Under the pieces are notes generated by a model. The model searched no databases. It saw only the letters and a list, made by a program, of their open reading frames with translations, and had not been told where the DNA came from. DNA of 15,563 nucleotides from an uncultured Bacteroidales bacterium (GTDB taxonomy: Bacteria > Bacteroidota > Bacteroidia > Bacteroidales > UBA932), in contig CALADR010000394.1 of the NCBI GenBank assembly GCA_937890845.1, forward strand, positions 1-15,563, written 5' to 3'. Positions 1-7,141 of the stretch are shown here, one piece after another. Each line of letters begins with the position of its first letter. Within the stretch, counting starts at the first letter, position 1. Position numbers and translations under genes: made by a program.

Positions 1-759
1 AGTTGCCAGAACCAGGGTATAGGCACGATATACCGGCTCACAGGTGACGGATTCGACACAATCAGCCAATTCAAACTGGCATCATTCAATCCTGTAAACC
101 ATGCAAACGTCGCATCATTCGGTATTGAAAAGATATGCAAAGACGATCCGTTTCCTGTCGTATACATAAGCCACTGCCACAGGAAGCCTATTGACGGAAA
201 AAAAGATCTGCTGTTTGTAGAAAGAATCTCTCCGGACATGAAATCATCATCTCTGGTACAGACTATTTTCTATAATGATGTCAACAAAGATTTCGGATAC
301 GCATTGCAGTGGGTAATAGACAGGAAGAACAAACTTCTGTACGGATATGGCAATACTATTGACAATACAAACACAGCAAACCGACACAGAGTCATAAAAT
401 TCCGTCTCCCTAAACTTTCTGATAGAGAATTCATCACTTTAAACCCGGAAGACGCTCTTGAAAACTATGTAATAGAGGAAGTGTCCGGATTCAAATTCAA
501 TCCGATAGGACAGGGGCTTTTCGTTTCCAGAGACAAGCTTTACATGCCTACAGGATTCGGAACAGAAAAGGCGCCTTCAATCCTGTACATCTGGGATCTC
601 AAGAAAAAGGCAATGGAAGTCGTAGACCTCAGCAAAGAGACTAAAGGAGAACTGGAAGATATCTCAGTAATTTCCAAAAACAGTATAATCTACAACAAAG
701 ACTCTAAAACAACACTCCTACTGCAAAGCCAGGACGGATTGTTCACAGTAACTCTATAA
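1..759 (+). CDS. Hypothetical protein, possibly beta-propeller-like (5' partial)
   Basis: The reading frame is open from the first base of the window to a TAA at 757-759, giving about 252 residues. The internal ATG at 238 is therefore probably not the true start, because the 79 codons before it read as ordinary coding sequence. I do not recognise the family with certainty. The protein is rich in short beta-strand-like stretches ending in aromatic and Gly/Asp residues (for example GTIYRL, VVYISH, LLYGYG, SILYIWDL, GLFTVTL), the texture of a beta-propeller or NHL/TolB-like repeat protein; many Bacteroidota lipoproteins have this form. No catalytic motif, membrane segment or signal peptide is visible, but the N-terminus is missing. 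It converges on the starch-utilization operon and is separated from it by a hairpin, so it is probably an unrelated neighbour. Confidence 0.75.
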   Translation, partial: SCQNQGIGTIYRLTGDGFDTISQFKLASFNPVNHANVASFGIEKICKDDPFPVVYISHCHRKPIDGKKDLLFVERISPDMKSSSLVQTIFYNDVNKDFGYALQWVIDRKNKLLYGYGNTIDNTNTANRHRVIKFRLPKLSDREFITLNPEDALENYVIEEVSGFKFNPIGQGLFVSRDKLYMPTGFGTEKAPSILYIWDLKKKAMEVVDLSKETKGELEDISVISKNSIIYNKDSKTTLLLQSQDGLFTVTL

Positions 760-821
760 ATAATATAGAGGCCGGATCAAAAGGAATTTTTCCTCTTTGA
801 GAATTGAATATTCGAAACTTT

Positions 822-864
822 AACAGGGATGACCTTAAAGCCTTATGGCTGGGTCTTCCCTGTT
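822..864. terminator. Compound hairpin between convergent genes, probable bidirectional terminator
   Basis: An outer perfect 8-bp stem (AACAGGGA 822-829 with TCCCTGTT 857-864) continues, after a T/T mismatch, into a 4-bp stem (GACC 831-834 with GGTC 852-855). It is capped by AGCC 839-842 pairing with GGCT 847-850 around a TTAT loop. It lies 62 bases after the + strand stop and 50 bases after the minus-strand stop. The T-rich tract is short on the + strand (TTTCTT) and poor on the minus strand, so it is not a textbook intrinsic terminator in either direction. The 155-base gap (760-914) shows no other clear feature. Confidence 0.5.
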
Positions 865-914
865 TCTTACTGAAAAAGCTAAGTCTCTGAATGACCGGAT
901 TCTTCTACAGCACA

Positions 915-3197
915 CTACTGCTGAGGAACGATAGAGATAGCAAATCCGCCGCCACGGGCCATTTTCATCTTCAGAACAGTCCTTGAAGTGACTTTCTTTT
1001 CCACAATGCTGTAGGTCTCAGGATTTGTCTTATAATCGGTATCCTGTGCATCAGAATATATTCGTGCCACATATTTGCGTCCAGGCTCGAGGAAATCAAG
1101 AGATACCTCAAGAGAGCGGGCATTCTCGTCTGTCACTCCGCCGACATACCAGGCTCCATCCGCCGCAGAAGTCACCCGGTCTGGCTCTGAATTGCCATCC
1201 CGCGCAGAATCTGCTTTGTCTGAAGACTTTACCTTGCGCGCTATTACTATGTAGTCTCCCGGCTCGGCAGACAGATACCGGCTTTCAGACCACTCCACCG
1301 GCACATCCTTTATGAACTGGAAGGCATCCATATGAGCCTGGTAATGCTCCGGCATATCGGCCGCCATCTGGAGAGGAGAATAAAGTGTCACATAAAGAGC
1401 CAGCTGGCCGGCTATAGTAGAATTGACATGGGAATCATTGGCAGGATTTATCTTGGAAACATCCATCATGAATATGCCAGGGGTATAGTCCATAGGACCT
1501 CCCTGCAGCCTCGTAAACGGAAGGATAGTCACATGATGCGGCTTCGTTCCTCCGAAAGCCTGATACTCTGTTCCGCGCGCAGACTCGTTGCCGATAAGGT
1601 TTGGATAAGTCCTGCACAGACCGGTAGGACGCACAGCCTCATGCGCATTCACCATTATATGATGCTCTGCAGCCTTCTTGACTGCATAAAGGTAATGGTT
1701 GTTCATCCACTGTCCGTAATGATGCTCACCGCGCGGTATGATATTGCCTACATAACCGCTTTTAACGGAATTGTATCCATACTTTTCCATAAGGCTGTAG
1801 GCATCTTCGAGATGACGCTCGTAGTTGCGGACAGACGAAGATGTCTCGTGATGCATCATCAGCCTGATTCCCTTTGAATGAGCATAGTCGTTAAGTGTCT
1901 TTATATCAAAGTCAGGATAAGGGGTGACAAAATCAAAGACATAGTCCTTGCTCTGTCCGAACCAGTCCTCCCAGCCGACATTCCAACCCTCGACCAAAAG
2001 CTGGTCAAACCCATGCTCTGCTGCAAAGTCAATATAACGGCGGACATTTTCATTGTTTGCACTATGTTTTCCGGAAGGAGTGGCTGAAACATAATCTGTC
2101 TCACCAAGCTTTACAGATGGAAAGTCGTGAGTATACGCCCACTCTCCTTTCCCGGTAATCATCTCCCACCATACTCCCATATATTTCACAGGCTTGATCC
2201 ACGACACATCTTCATAGGCACAAGGTTCATTGAGATTCAAAATCATACGCGAAGCAAGAATATCCCTGGCATCATCAGACACCATAACCGTACGCCAAGG
2301 TGTATTGCAAGGAGTCTGCATATATCCTTTCCATCCCTGAGCACCAGGAGTAAGATGAGAAGTGAATACGAAATTCCTGTCATCAAGGTCCAGATGCATG
2401 CATGAATAATCTACTAAAGCAGCCTCATGTATGTTTATATACAGGCCGTCATCTGTCTTCATCTGCAGGGAAGTCTGCACTCCTGTAGGCGAGAACGGAG
2501 TCTGGGAAGAATTTGGAGTAACAGCAGATTGCATAAGAGAACGGATTTCGGAAAGCCTTGACTCCACATAGTCATACTCCTGTGTATCATAGTCTCCCGG
2601 TATCCAGAAAGCCTTATGGTCACCGGCCATTGCAAACTGAGTAAGCTCTTCCTTAATGACAAAATAGTTCAGATTCTCTTGTACAGGAAACTCATATCTG
2701 AACCCGAGTCCCTCGTCAAAAAGGCGGAATCTGACTATCATTTTCCTGCCGGAAGCATCCTGGACAAAAGGAACTGCAAGTTCATTGTACCTGTTCCTTA
2801 TATACTCTTCCTCACCCCATACAGGCTTCCAGGTCTCGTCAAACTCCGAAGTCTCGGGCACACATGCCGAAAAGCTGTCATAAAGCGAAACCGGAGCCCC
2901 TGTCTCACCTCTTTTTATCTCTGTGCCGAATTCCAGTGCTGGGGAATCCCCTTTCAGCTCAAGTCCCAAACGGCTTGGCAAAATCACGGCACGTCCTTTA
3001 TATTCAAGGGAATAAACAGGCTCACCTTTCTCTGACAATGCAACCTTCAGAAAAAGATTGCCATCCGGAGAGCGCAACTGGGCTGTTGCCTGTGCAGGCT
3101 TGCTATCATGCGCACTGACATTTGCGGCAAATCCGTCAGTTGCCGCAAATGCGGCTATCATTCCTATTGATATCAATATATTTTTCATCTTAAACAT
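915..3197 (-). CDS. susB: SusB-like GH97 alpha-glucosidase
   Basis: Glycoside hydrolase family 97 enzyme of 760 residues, close to the 738 of Bacteroides thetaiotaomicron SusB. It is predicted to release glucose from maltooligosaccharide ends in the periplasm. The N-terminus is a type I signal peptide (hydrophobic run to about residue 24, cleavage near GFAA) with no lipobox. A beta-sandwich domain (about 35-330) precedes the barrel (about 335-620) and a short C-terminal beta domain. The inverting-type glutamates are all present with a constant offset of 12 from SusB numbering: E451 (HHE), E520 (AHE), E538 (GNE) and E544 (GTE), matching E439, E508, E526 and E532. An inverting, calcium-dependent alpha-glucosidase is therefore expected. 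Residues about 656-680 form a charged Ser/Asp-rich insertion before WYVGGVTD, which I regard as unusual. It is the last gene of the operon, 4 bases after the neopullulanase stop. ATG codons at 3197 and 3188 are both possible starts; I kept the first. Confidence 0.93.
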   Translation of the reverse strand: MFKMKNILISIGMIAAFAATDGFAANVSAHDSKPAQATAQLRSPDGNLFLKVALSEKGEPVYSLEYKGRAVILPSRLGLELKGDSPALEFGTEIKRGETGAPVSLYDSFSACVPETSEFDETWKPVWGEEEYIRNRYNELAVPFVQDASGRKMIVRFRLFDEGLGFRYEFPVQENLNYFVIKEELTQFAMAGDHKAFWIPGDYDTQEYDYVESRLSEIRSLMQSAVTPNSSQTPFSPTGVQTSLQMKTDDGLYINIHEAALVDYSCMHLDLDDRNFVFTSHLTPGAQGWKGYMQTPCNTPWRTVMVSDDARDILASRMILNLNEPCAYEDVSWIKPVKYMGVWWEMITGKGEWAYTHDFPSVKLGETDYVSATPSGKHSANNENVRRYIDFAAEHGFDQLLVEGWNVGWEDWFGQSKDYVFDFVTPYPDFDIKTLNDYAHSKGIRLMMHHETSSSVRNYERHLEDAYSLMEKYGYNSVKSGYVGNIIPRGEHHYGQWMNNHYLYAVKKAAEHHIMVNAHEAVRPTGLCRTYPNLIGNESARGTEYQAFGGTKPHHVTILPFTRLQGGPMDYTPGIFMMDVSKINPANDSHVNSTIAGQLALYVTLYSPLQMAADMPEHYQAHMDAFQFIKDVPVEWSESRYLSAEPGDYIVIARKVKSSDKADSARDGNSEPDRVTSAADGAWYVGGVTDENARSLEVSLDFLEPGRKYVARIYSDAQDTDYKTNPETYSIVEKKVTSRTVLKMKMARGGGFAISIVPQQ
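3119..3151 (-). repeat. Perfect 12-bp inverted repeat within the GH97 signal-peptide codons
   Basis: CATTTGCGGCAA at 3119-3130 is the exact reverse complement of TTGCCGCAAATG at 3140-3151, with a 9-base loop. In the minus-strand mRNA it covers codons 16-26 of the GH97 gene, where the signal peptide repeats the residues FAA. A stable hairpin about 46-78 bases downstream of the start codon is possible. Whether it has a regulatory role is unknown. Confidence 0.6.
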
Positions 3198-3201
3198 TGT
3201 C

Positions 3202-5127
3202 TTATCGTTTAAACTCTACTACAAGTGCCTGTCTTGACGGGACATAAGTGGAATCAGACATTGCCACAGTCTCCCCTGTCATCACATTGCGGCCCTCTCC
3301 GAGACCTCCTGCTATTTCTGCATAATGCGACCATGGAACACTCTTCTTTCCGCGGGAGTTATTTATAAATACAAACACGGCATCGGTATCATCATAGCGG
3401 AAATATGCATAAGTATTGTCCCTTGAAAGGAAATGCATCGTCTTGCCATTGTGAATCACAGACTTGCCTTTGCGCCACTGGAACAGTTTGCGTGTAAAGT
3501 CGTACATTGAAGCCATCTGTCCTTCAGGTACTGCGACACCGTCCGTATTGGCCCTGGCAGAAGCCCTTCCTTCCGAAGAGAACAAATCCGTATCATCGCC
3601 CTTCCATCCTCCCGGGAAGTCAACGCGGAGACCGCCGTGTTCCTGGGACTGGTCTTTTGAAAGGAACATCATTTCGTCACCATAGAGAATCTGCGGAATG
3701 CCGCGCATAGTGGCCATCATGACCATGGCCAGTTTGAAACGGTCCGGATTCTTCTTCAGCATATCACCTATACGCTCAGTATCATGGTTGCCCGGGAATA
3801 TCATCATCTTCGAAAGGTCATGATAAACGAAATCGTGTGACAGACAGTCATATACCTTGGTCATTCCATGACCCCAGTTGCGCGCATCCATATTAAGCCC
3901 GGCTATAAGCGCCTCCATAAGAGGGAAGTCCATAACTGACGGAAGATGAGAGTCGAATCCGTCCTTGTTGGGATTGCCTCCCTGCCAGTATGCAAGCTGA
4001 GGAATGGATGAAGTCCAGCATTCTCCCACGATGTTCAGGTTCGGATACTCCGCGAGTACAGCCTCGCACCATCTTGACATAGGCTCTTTTTCATTGTAAG
4101 GATAAGTATCCACTCTCAGGCCGTCAAGTCCGGAATACTCTATCCACCAGACTGCCCACTGCTGGAAATACTTGAGGACAAACGGGTTGTCCAGATTCAT
4201 ATCCGGCATCGAAGATACGAACCATCCGCTTTCCTGCAGATTCAGATCATACTTTGAAGCGTTCGGGTCCATATTGGTGGAAAAGCAAGTATTGGTACCT
4301 GTATATTCAGGGAAAACATGTACCCAGTCGCGAAAAGGAAGGTTGTCCATCCACCAGTGCGCAGTACCGCAATGATTGGTAACTATATCCATTATCACTT
4401 TAAGACCGTGTGTATGGGCCTTTTCCACAAACTCACGATAAAGCTCGTTGCTACCGAAACGAGGGTCTATGTGATAGTAGTCTGCACAGGCATAACCGTG
4501 ATAGGACCCTTCAGGCTCGTTATCAAGAAGAAGCGGAGTATTCCATATCGCAGTAGCTCCAAGGTCTGCAATATAGTCCAGATGGTCTATTATACCCTGG
4601 ATGTCTCCTCCGTGACGGCCGAAGAACTCGTCTCTTGCAGGCTTCTCGACAGTATCATCCGTAGCGTCATTGGACGGATCACCGTTTGCAAACCTGTCAG
4701 GCATAATAAGATATATCATATCTGCTGCAGAAAAACTGCCTCTTTCCGCAGAGCCTTTCTGCCTCAACGATATTTCATACGGATATTTGAAAGATTCCTT
4801 TCCATCAGAAAATACCAGCCAGTACTGTCCGGGAACAGCATCTGAAGCGACTGCAACATCGACAAAAATATAGTCAGGGCTGTCCGCCTTGTGTATATTC
4901 TTGACTTTCACTCCACTGCCTCCCTCGACAGTAACATCGAACGAGCTTATATCCTTGCCTCCTACCATCAGCTGAAGAGGAGTTTTCATTCCAACCCACC
5001 ACGAAAGGGGTTCCACTCTTTCCACTCTACCGTCTGCATCAGGAGTTGATGCCGGATCAAAACCAGGATGAGCCGAACAGGAAACAAGACCTGCCACTGC
5101 AAGTGTCATTATAAAATTCTTTAACAT
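3202..5127 (-). CDS. susA: SusA-like GH13 neopullulanase/cyclomaltodextrinase lipoprotein
   Basis: GH13 enzyme of 641 residues, predicted to hydrolyse maltooligosaccharides, cyclodextrins or pullulan. The start is an ATG at 5127, giving a lipoprotein signal with lipobox LVSC (C17). Residues about 34-122 match the cyclomaltodextrinase N-terminal domain (VEPLSWWVGMKTPLQLMV), the feature linking it to SusA and related enzymes rather than to SusG. The barrel begins near MIYLIMPDRFANGD (137). Conserved residues are region I DIVTNH (247-252), nucleophile D340 (GLRVD), acid/base E369 (VGEC) and D449 (GNHD). The C-terminal cyclomaltodextrinase-type beta domain spans about 555-641. No acidic residues follow C17 directly (CSAHPG), so surface export is not suggested; a periplasmic-facing location like SusA is my inference. 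Its order directly before the susB homologue is the same as in B. thetaiotaomicron susAB. The symbol denotes likely family, not proven orthology. Confidence 0.88.
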   Translation of the reverse strand: MLKNFIMTLAVAGLVSCSAHPGFDPASTPDADGRVERVEPLSWWVGMKTPLQLMVGGKDISSFDVTVEGGSGVKVKNIHKADSPDYIFVDVAVASDAVPGQYWLVFSDGKESFKYPYEISLRQKGSAERGSFSAADMIYLIMPDRFANGDPSNDATDDTVEKPARDEFFGRHGGDIQGIIDHLDYIADLGATAIWNTPLLLDNEPEGSYHGYACADYYHIDPRFGSNELYREFVEKAHTHGLKVIMDIVTNHCGTAHWWMDNLPFRDWVHVFPEYTGTNTCFSTNMDPNASKYDLNLQESGWFVSSMPDMNLDNPFVLKYFQQWAVWWIEYSGLDGLRVDTYPYNEKEPMSRWCEAVLAEYPNLNIVGECWTSSIPQLAYWQGGNPNKDGFDSHLPSVMDFPLMEALIAGLNMDARNWGHGMTKVYDCLSHDFVYHDLSKMMIFPGNHDTERIGDMLKKNPDRFKLAMVMMATMRGIPQILYGDEMMFLSKDQSQEHGGLRVDFPGGWKGDDTDLFSSEGRASARANTDGVAVPEGQMASMYDFTRKLFQWRKGKSVIHNGKTMHFLSRDNTYAYFRYDDTDAVFVFINNSRGKKSVPWSHYAEIAGGLGEGRNVMTGETVAMSDSTYVPSRQALVVEFKR

Positions 5128-5142
5128 AAATCTGCGGTAAAT

Positions 5143-5156
5143 TTATTATTATTATT
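5143..5156. repeat. TTA microsatellite in the neopullulanase leader
   Basis: Four TTA units followed by TT lie in the 37-base gap between the pullulanase stop (5165) and the neopullulanase ATG (5127). In the mRNA this reads as an AAU-rich, unstructured leader, the usual setting for translation initiation in Bacteroidota, which rarely use Shine-Dalgarno pairing. No such pairing site is visible here. Length variation of the repeat could alter leader spacing. Confidence 0.6.
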
Positions 5157-5164
5157 CAATCATT

Positions 5165-7111
5165 CTATTCCTGGGCAAGGATTGTGGCGGATGTCGCCCG
5201 TGCACTGATATAAGCCCCGGAGTATGCTCCAAGTCCGGTTGCATCAGCCTGACCGTTCTGTGCCAGCACTTTATAATTTCCTTCTGGAATTTCCACCCTG
5301 AGAGTCTTCTTTGAGCCGTTGAGCAGTACTACAAGCGACTTCGCAGAATCTATTCCTTCCAGATCGCTGATTCTGAATGCTACGGCACAAGGGTCGTCAA
5401 TATCGATAAACTCGAGTTTCTCCCTTACCAGAGATGCATCTCCAAGACAGAAACCCGGATGCGCGTGTCTGATGGAAGCCAGGCCACAATAATAATCAGT
5501 AAGATCCTTGTACATGGTCTTGTAAGTCCAGTCAATTGCATTTATACTGTCCGGTGAACAATAACTGTTCTTAGTACCCTGCTTGTGACGGAAAACCTCT
5601 TCTCCGCAGAAAATAAAAGGCATACCCTGAGACGTATATACTGCAGTCTGGGCCAGTTTCACCATTTCAATTTTCTTTTTGTCCGAATCATCAGATGCCT
5701 CATTCATCCTGTCCCTGAGACAATGGTCATCATGACAACTCACATAACTGAGATGCTGCAGAGGATTTGCAGCCCATGCTTTTACACTGACACCTGGATG
5801 CTCCACTCCGCCGACAATTCCGAACTCTACATTGGCTTTGCTTCCATGGACACCTCCCATAAAACCAAGGTGAGAGCAATCAAGAGGACCACGCACGGCA
5901 TCACGCAAATTATCGCTGAACGCTCCGATCCTGTCAAGCATATAAGTATTGTCCTTCAGAGCAATAGTCTCAGGGGCAAGCGCCGGTGACATAGCCGCCC
6001 AGCCTTCACCGTAAAGTACCACGTCAGGGTCAATGGCATGCAGTCTCTTGCTTATAAGATTCATTGTCTCTATATCATGGATAGCCATCAGATCAAAACG
6101 GAAACCGTCTATATGATACTCCTGCATCCACCATTCAAGAGATTCAACCATAAATTTCCTGAACATCTCCTTCTCGGATGCTGTCTCACTTCCGCATCCT
6201 GAAGCATTGCAGAATGTTCCATCCTCGTTCATCCTGTAAAAATAACCTGGATTTGTCCTCTCAAAACCCGGTACATCTGTAGATGAAGTATGATTATAGA
6301 CTACATCAAGGATAACCCTTATCCCTGCCTTGTGAAGAGACTGTATCATCTGCTTGAACTCACGGATTCTTATATAAGGGTCAAACGGGTCAGTAGAATA
6401 GGAACCCTCCACAGCATTGTAATTCAGAGGATCATATCCCCAGTTGTATTGAGGCTCGTCGAGACGGGTCTCGTCCACGGTATTGTAATCCGTAGAAGGA
6501 AGAATCTGTACATAAGTGATTCCAAGCTCTTTAAGATGATCTATACCTGTGGACAAGCCGTCAGGATTTATTGTACCATGCTCAGTCAGTGCGATATATT
6601 TTCCTTTATTCTTTACTCCCGAAGCAGGGTGTATGGAAAAATCCCTGTGATGCATTTCATAGATGATTATGTCTGAAGGCCTGATCTCAGGGCTCTTGTC
6701 CTCGGACCATCCTTGAGGATCCGTATGATCCCAATCGATCACCGCACCTCGCATCCCATTGACACCTACAGCCTTTGCTGCCATTCCCTGTGTCTCTTTC
6801 AGCCATTTTCCTTCCCTGCACACCTGGAATGTATAGAACATCCCTAAAATGTCATCTTTTACAGTCTTTGTCCAAAGTCCGTATTCTGATGACTTCAAAT
6901 CCAGCTCCCTCTCCGGAGTCTCACTCAGGGCTGAAGAGTAAAGTTTCAGTTTTACAGCTTCAGCCCCGGGAGCCCAAAGACTGAAAACAGTCTTGCCGTC
7001 TTCCCACAGGCATTCTTCATATCTGGTTTCAGGTATCATCCTATCAGTGTTTGGTGTACAGGCCGCAAGTGCAGCTGCAGCCAGAGCCAATATAAAACTA
7101 TGTTTCAACAT
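5165..7111 (-). CDS. pulA: Type I pullulanase (GH13) lipoprotein
   Basis: Predicted debranching enzyme that cleaves alpha-1,6 links in amylopectin, pullulan or their fragments. The frame could be opened by TTG at 7117, but the ATG at 7111 gives a standard lipoprotein signal, MLKHSFILALAAAALAAC with C18 modified, so I chose it (648 residues). A CBM48-like N-terminal beta domain (VFSLWAPGAEAVKLKLY, about 42-130) precedes the barrel. The type I pullulanase signature YNWGYDP is at 222-228. Conserved residues are region I DVVYNH (269-274), nucleophile D340 (GFRFD), acid/base E369 (YGEGW) and D461 (SCHDD). Region IV reads HDD where many pullulanases have HDN, a variant worth noting but not disabling. 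A short C-terminal beta domain ends the protein. It lies 30 bases after the large GH13 gene. After C18 the sequence TPNTD is only weakly acidic, so surface exposure is uncertain. Confidence 0.92.
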   Translation of the reverse strand: MLKHSFILALAAAALAACTPNTDRMIPETRYEECLWEDGKTVFSLWAPGAEAVKLKLYSSALSETPERELDLKSSEYGLWTKTVKDDILGMFYTFQVCREGKWLKETQGMAAKAVGVNGMRGAVIDWDHTDPQGWSEDKSPEIRPSDIIIYEMHHRDFSIHPASGVKNKGKYIALTEHGTINPDGLSTGIDHLKELGITYVQILPSTDYNTVDETRLDEPQYNWGYDPLNYNAVEGSYSTDPFDPYIRIREFKQMIQSLHKAGIRVILDVVYNHTSSTDVPGFERTNPGYFYRMNEDGTFCNASGCGSETASEKEMFRKFMVESLEWWMQEYHIDGFRFDLMAIHDIETMNLISKRLHAIDPDVVLYGEGWAAMSPALAPETIALKDNTYMLDRIGAFSDNLRDAVRGPLDCSHLGFMGGVHGSKANVEFGIVGGVEHPGVSVKAWAANPLQHLSYVSCHDDHCLRDRMNEASDDSDKKKIEMVKLAQTAVYTSQGMPFIFCGEEVFRHKQGTKNSYCSPDSINAIDWTYKTMYKDLTDYYCGLASIRHAHPGFCLGDASLVREKLEFIDIDDPCAVAFRISDLEGIDSAKSLVVLLNGSKKTLRVEIPEGNYKVLAQNGQADATGLGAYSGAYISARATSATILAQE

Positions 7112-7125
7112 TTTCAAAACTTTTA

Positions 7126-7137
7126 AGTAAATTTACT
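7126..7137. repeat. 12-bp palindrome in the pullulanase leader
   Basis: AGTAAATTTACT is a perfect palindrome in the 30-base gap between the large GH13 stop codon and the pullulanase ATG. The core GTAAATTTA recurs in the neopullulanase leader (5137-5145). It could be a protein-binding site, but its AT-richness makes chance or a general translation-leader bias as likely. Confidence 0.35.
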
Positions 7138-7141
7138 AACA

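Noticed and set aside
238..759. ATG at 238 as the true start of the first gene
   Set aside because: The frame is open from base 1 with consistent coding texture, so the ATG is internal to a truncated gene.
782..794. Small AGGAA/TTCCT hairpin followed by CTTT after the first gene
   Set aside because: The stem is only 5 bp and AT-rich. The compound hairpin at 822-864 is the better terminator candidate.
7112..7117. In-frame TTG at 7117 as the start of the pullulanase gene
   Set aside because: The ATG six bases downstream gives an equally good lipoprotein signal and is a standard start codon.
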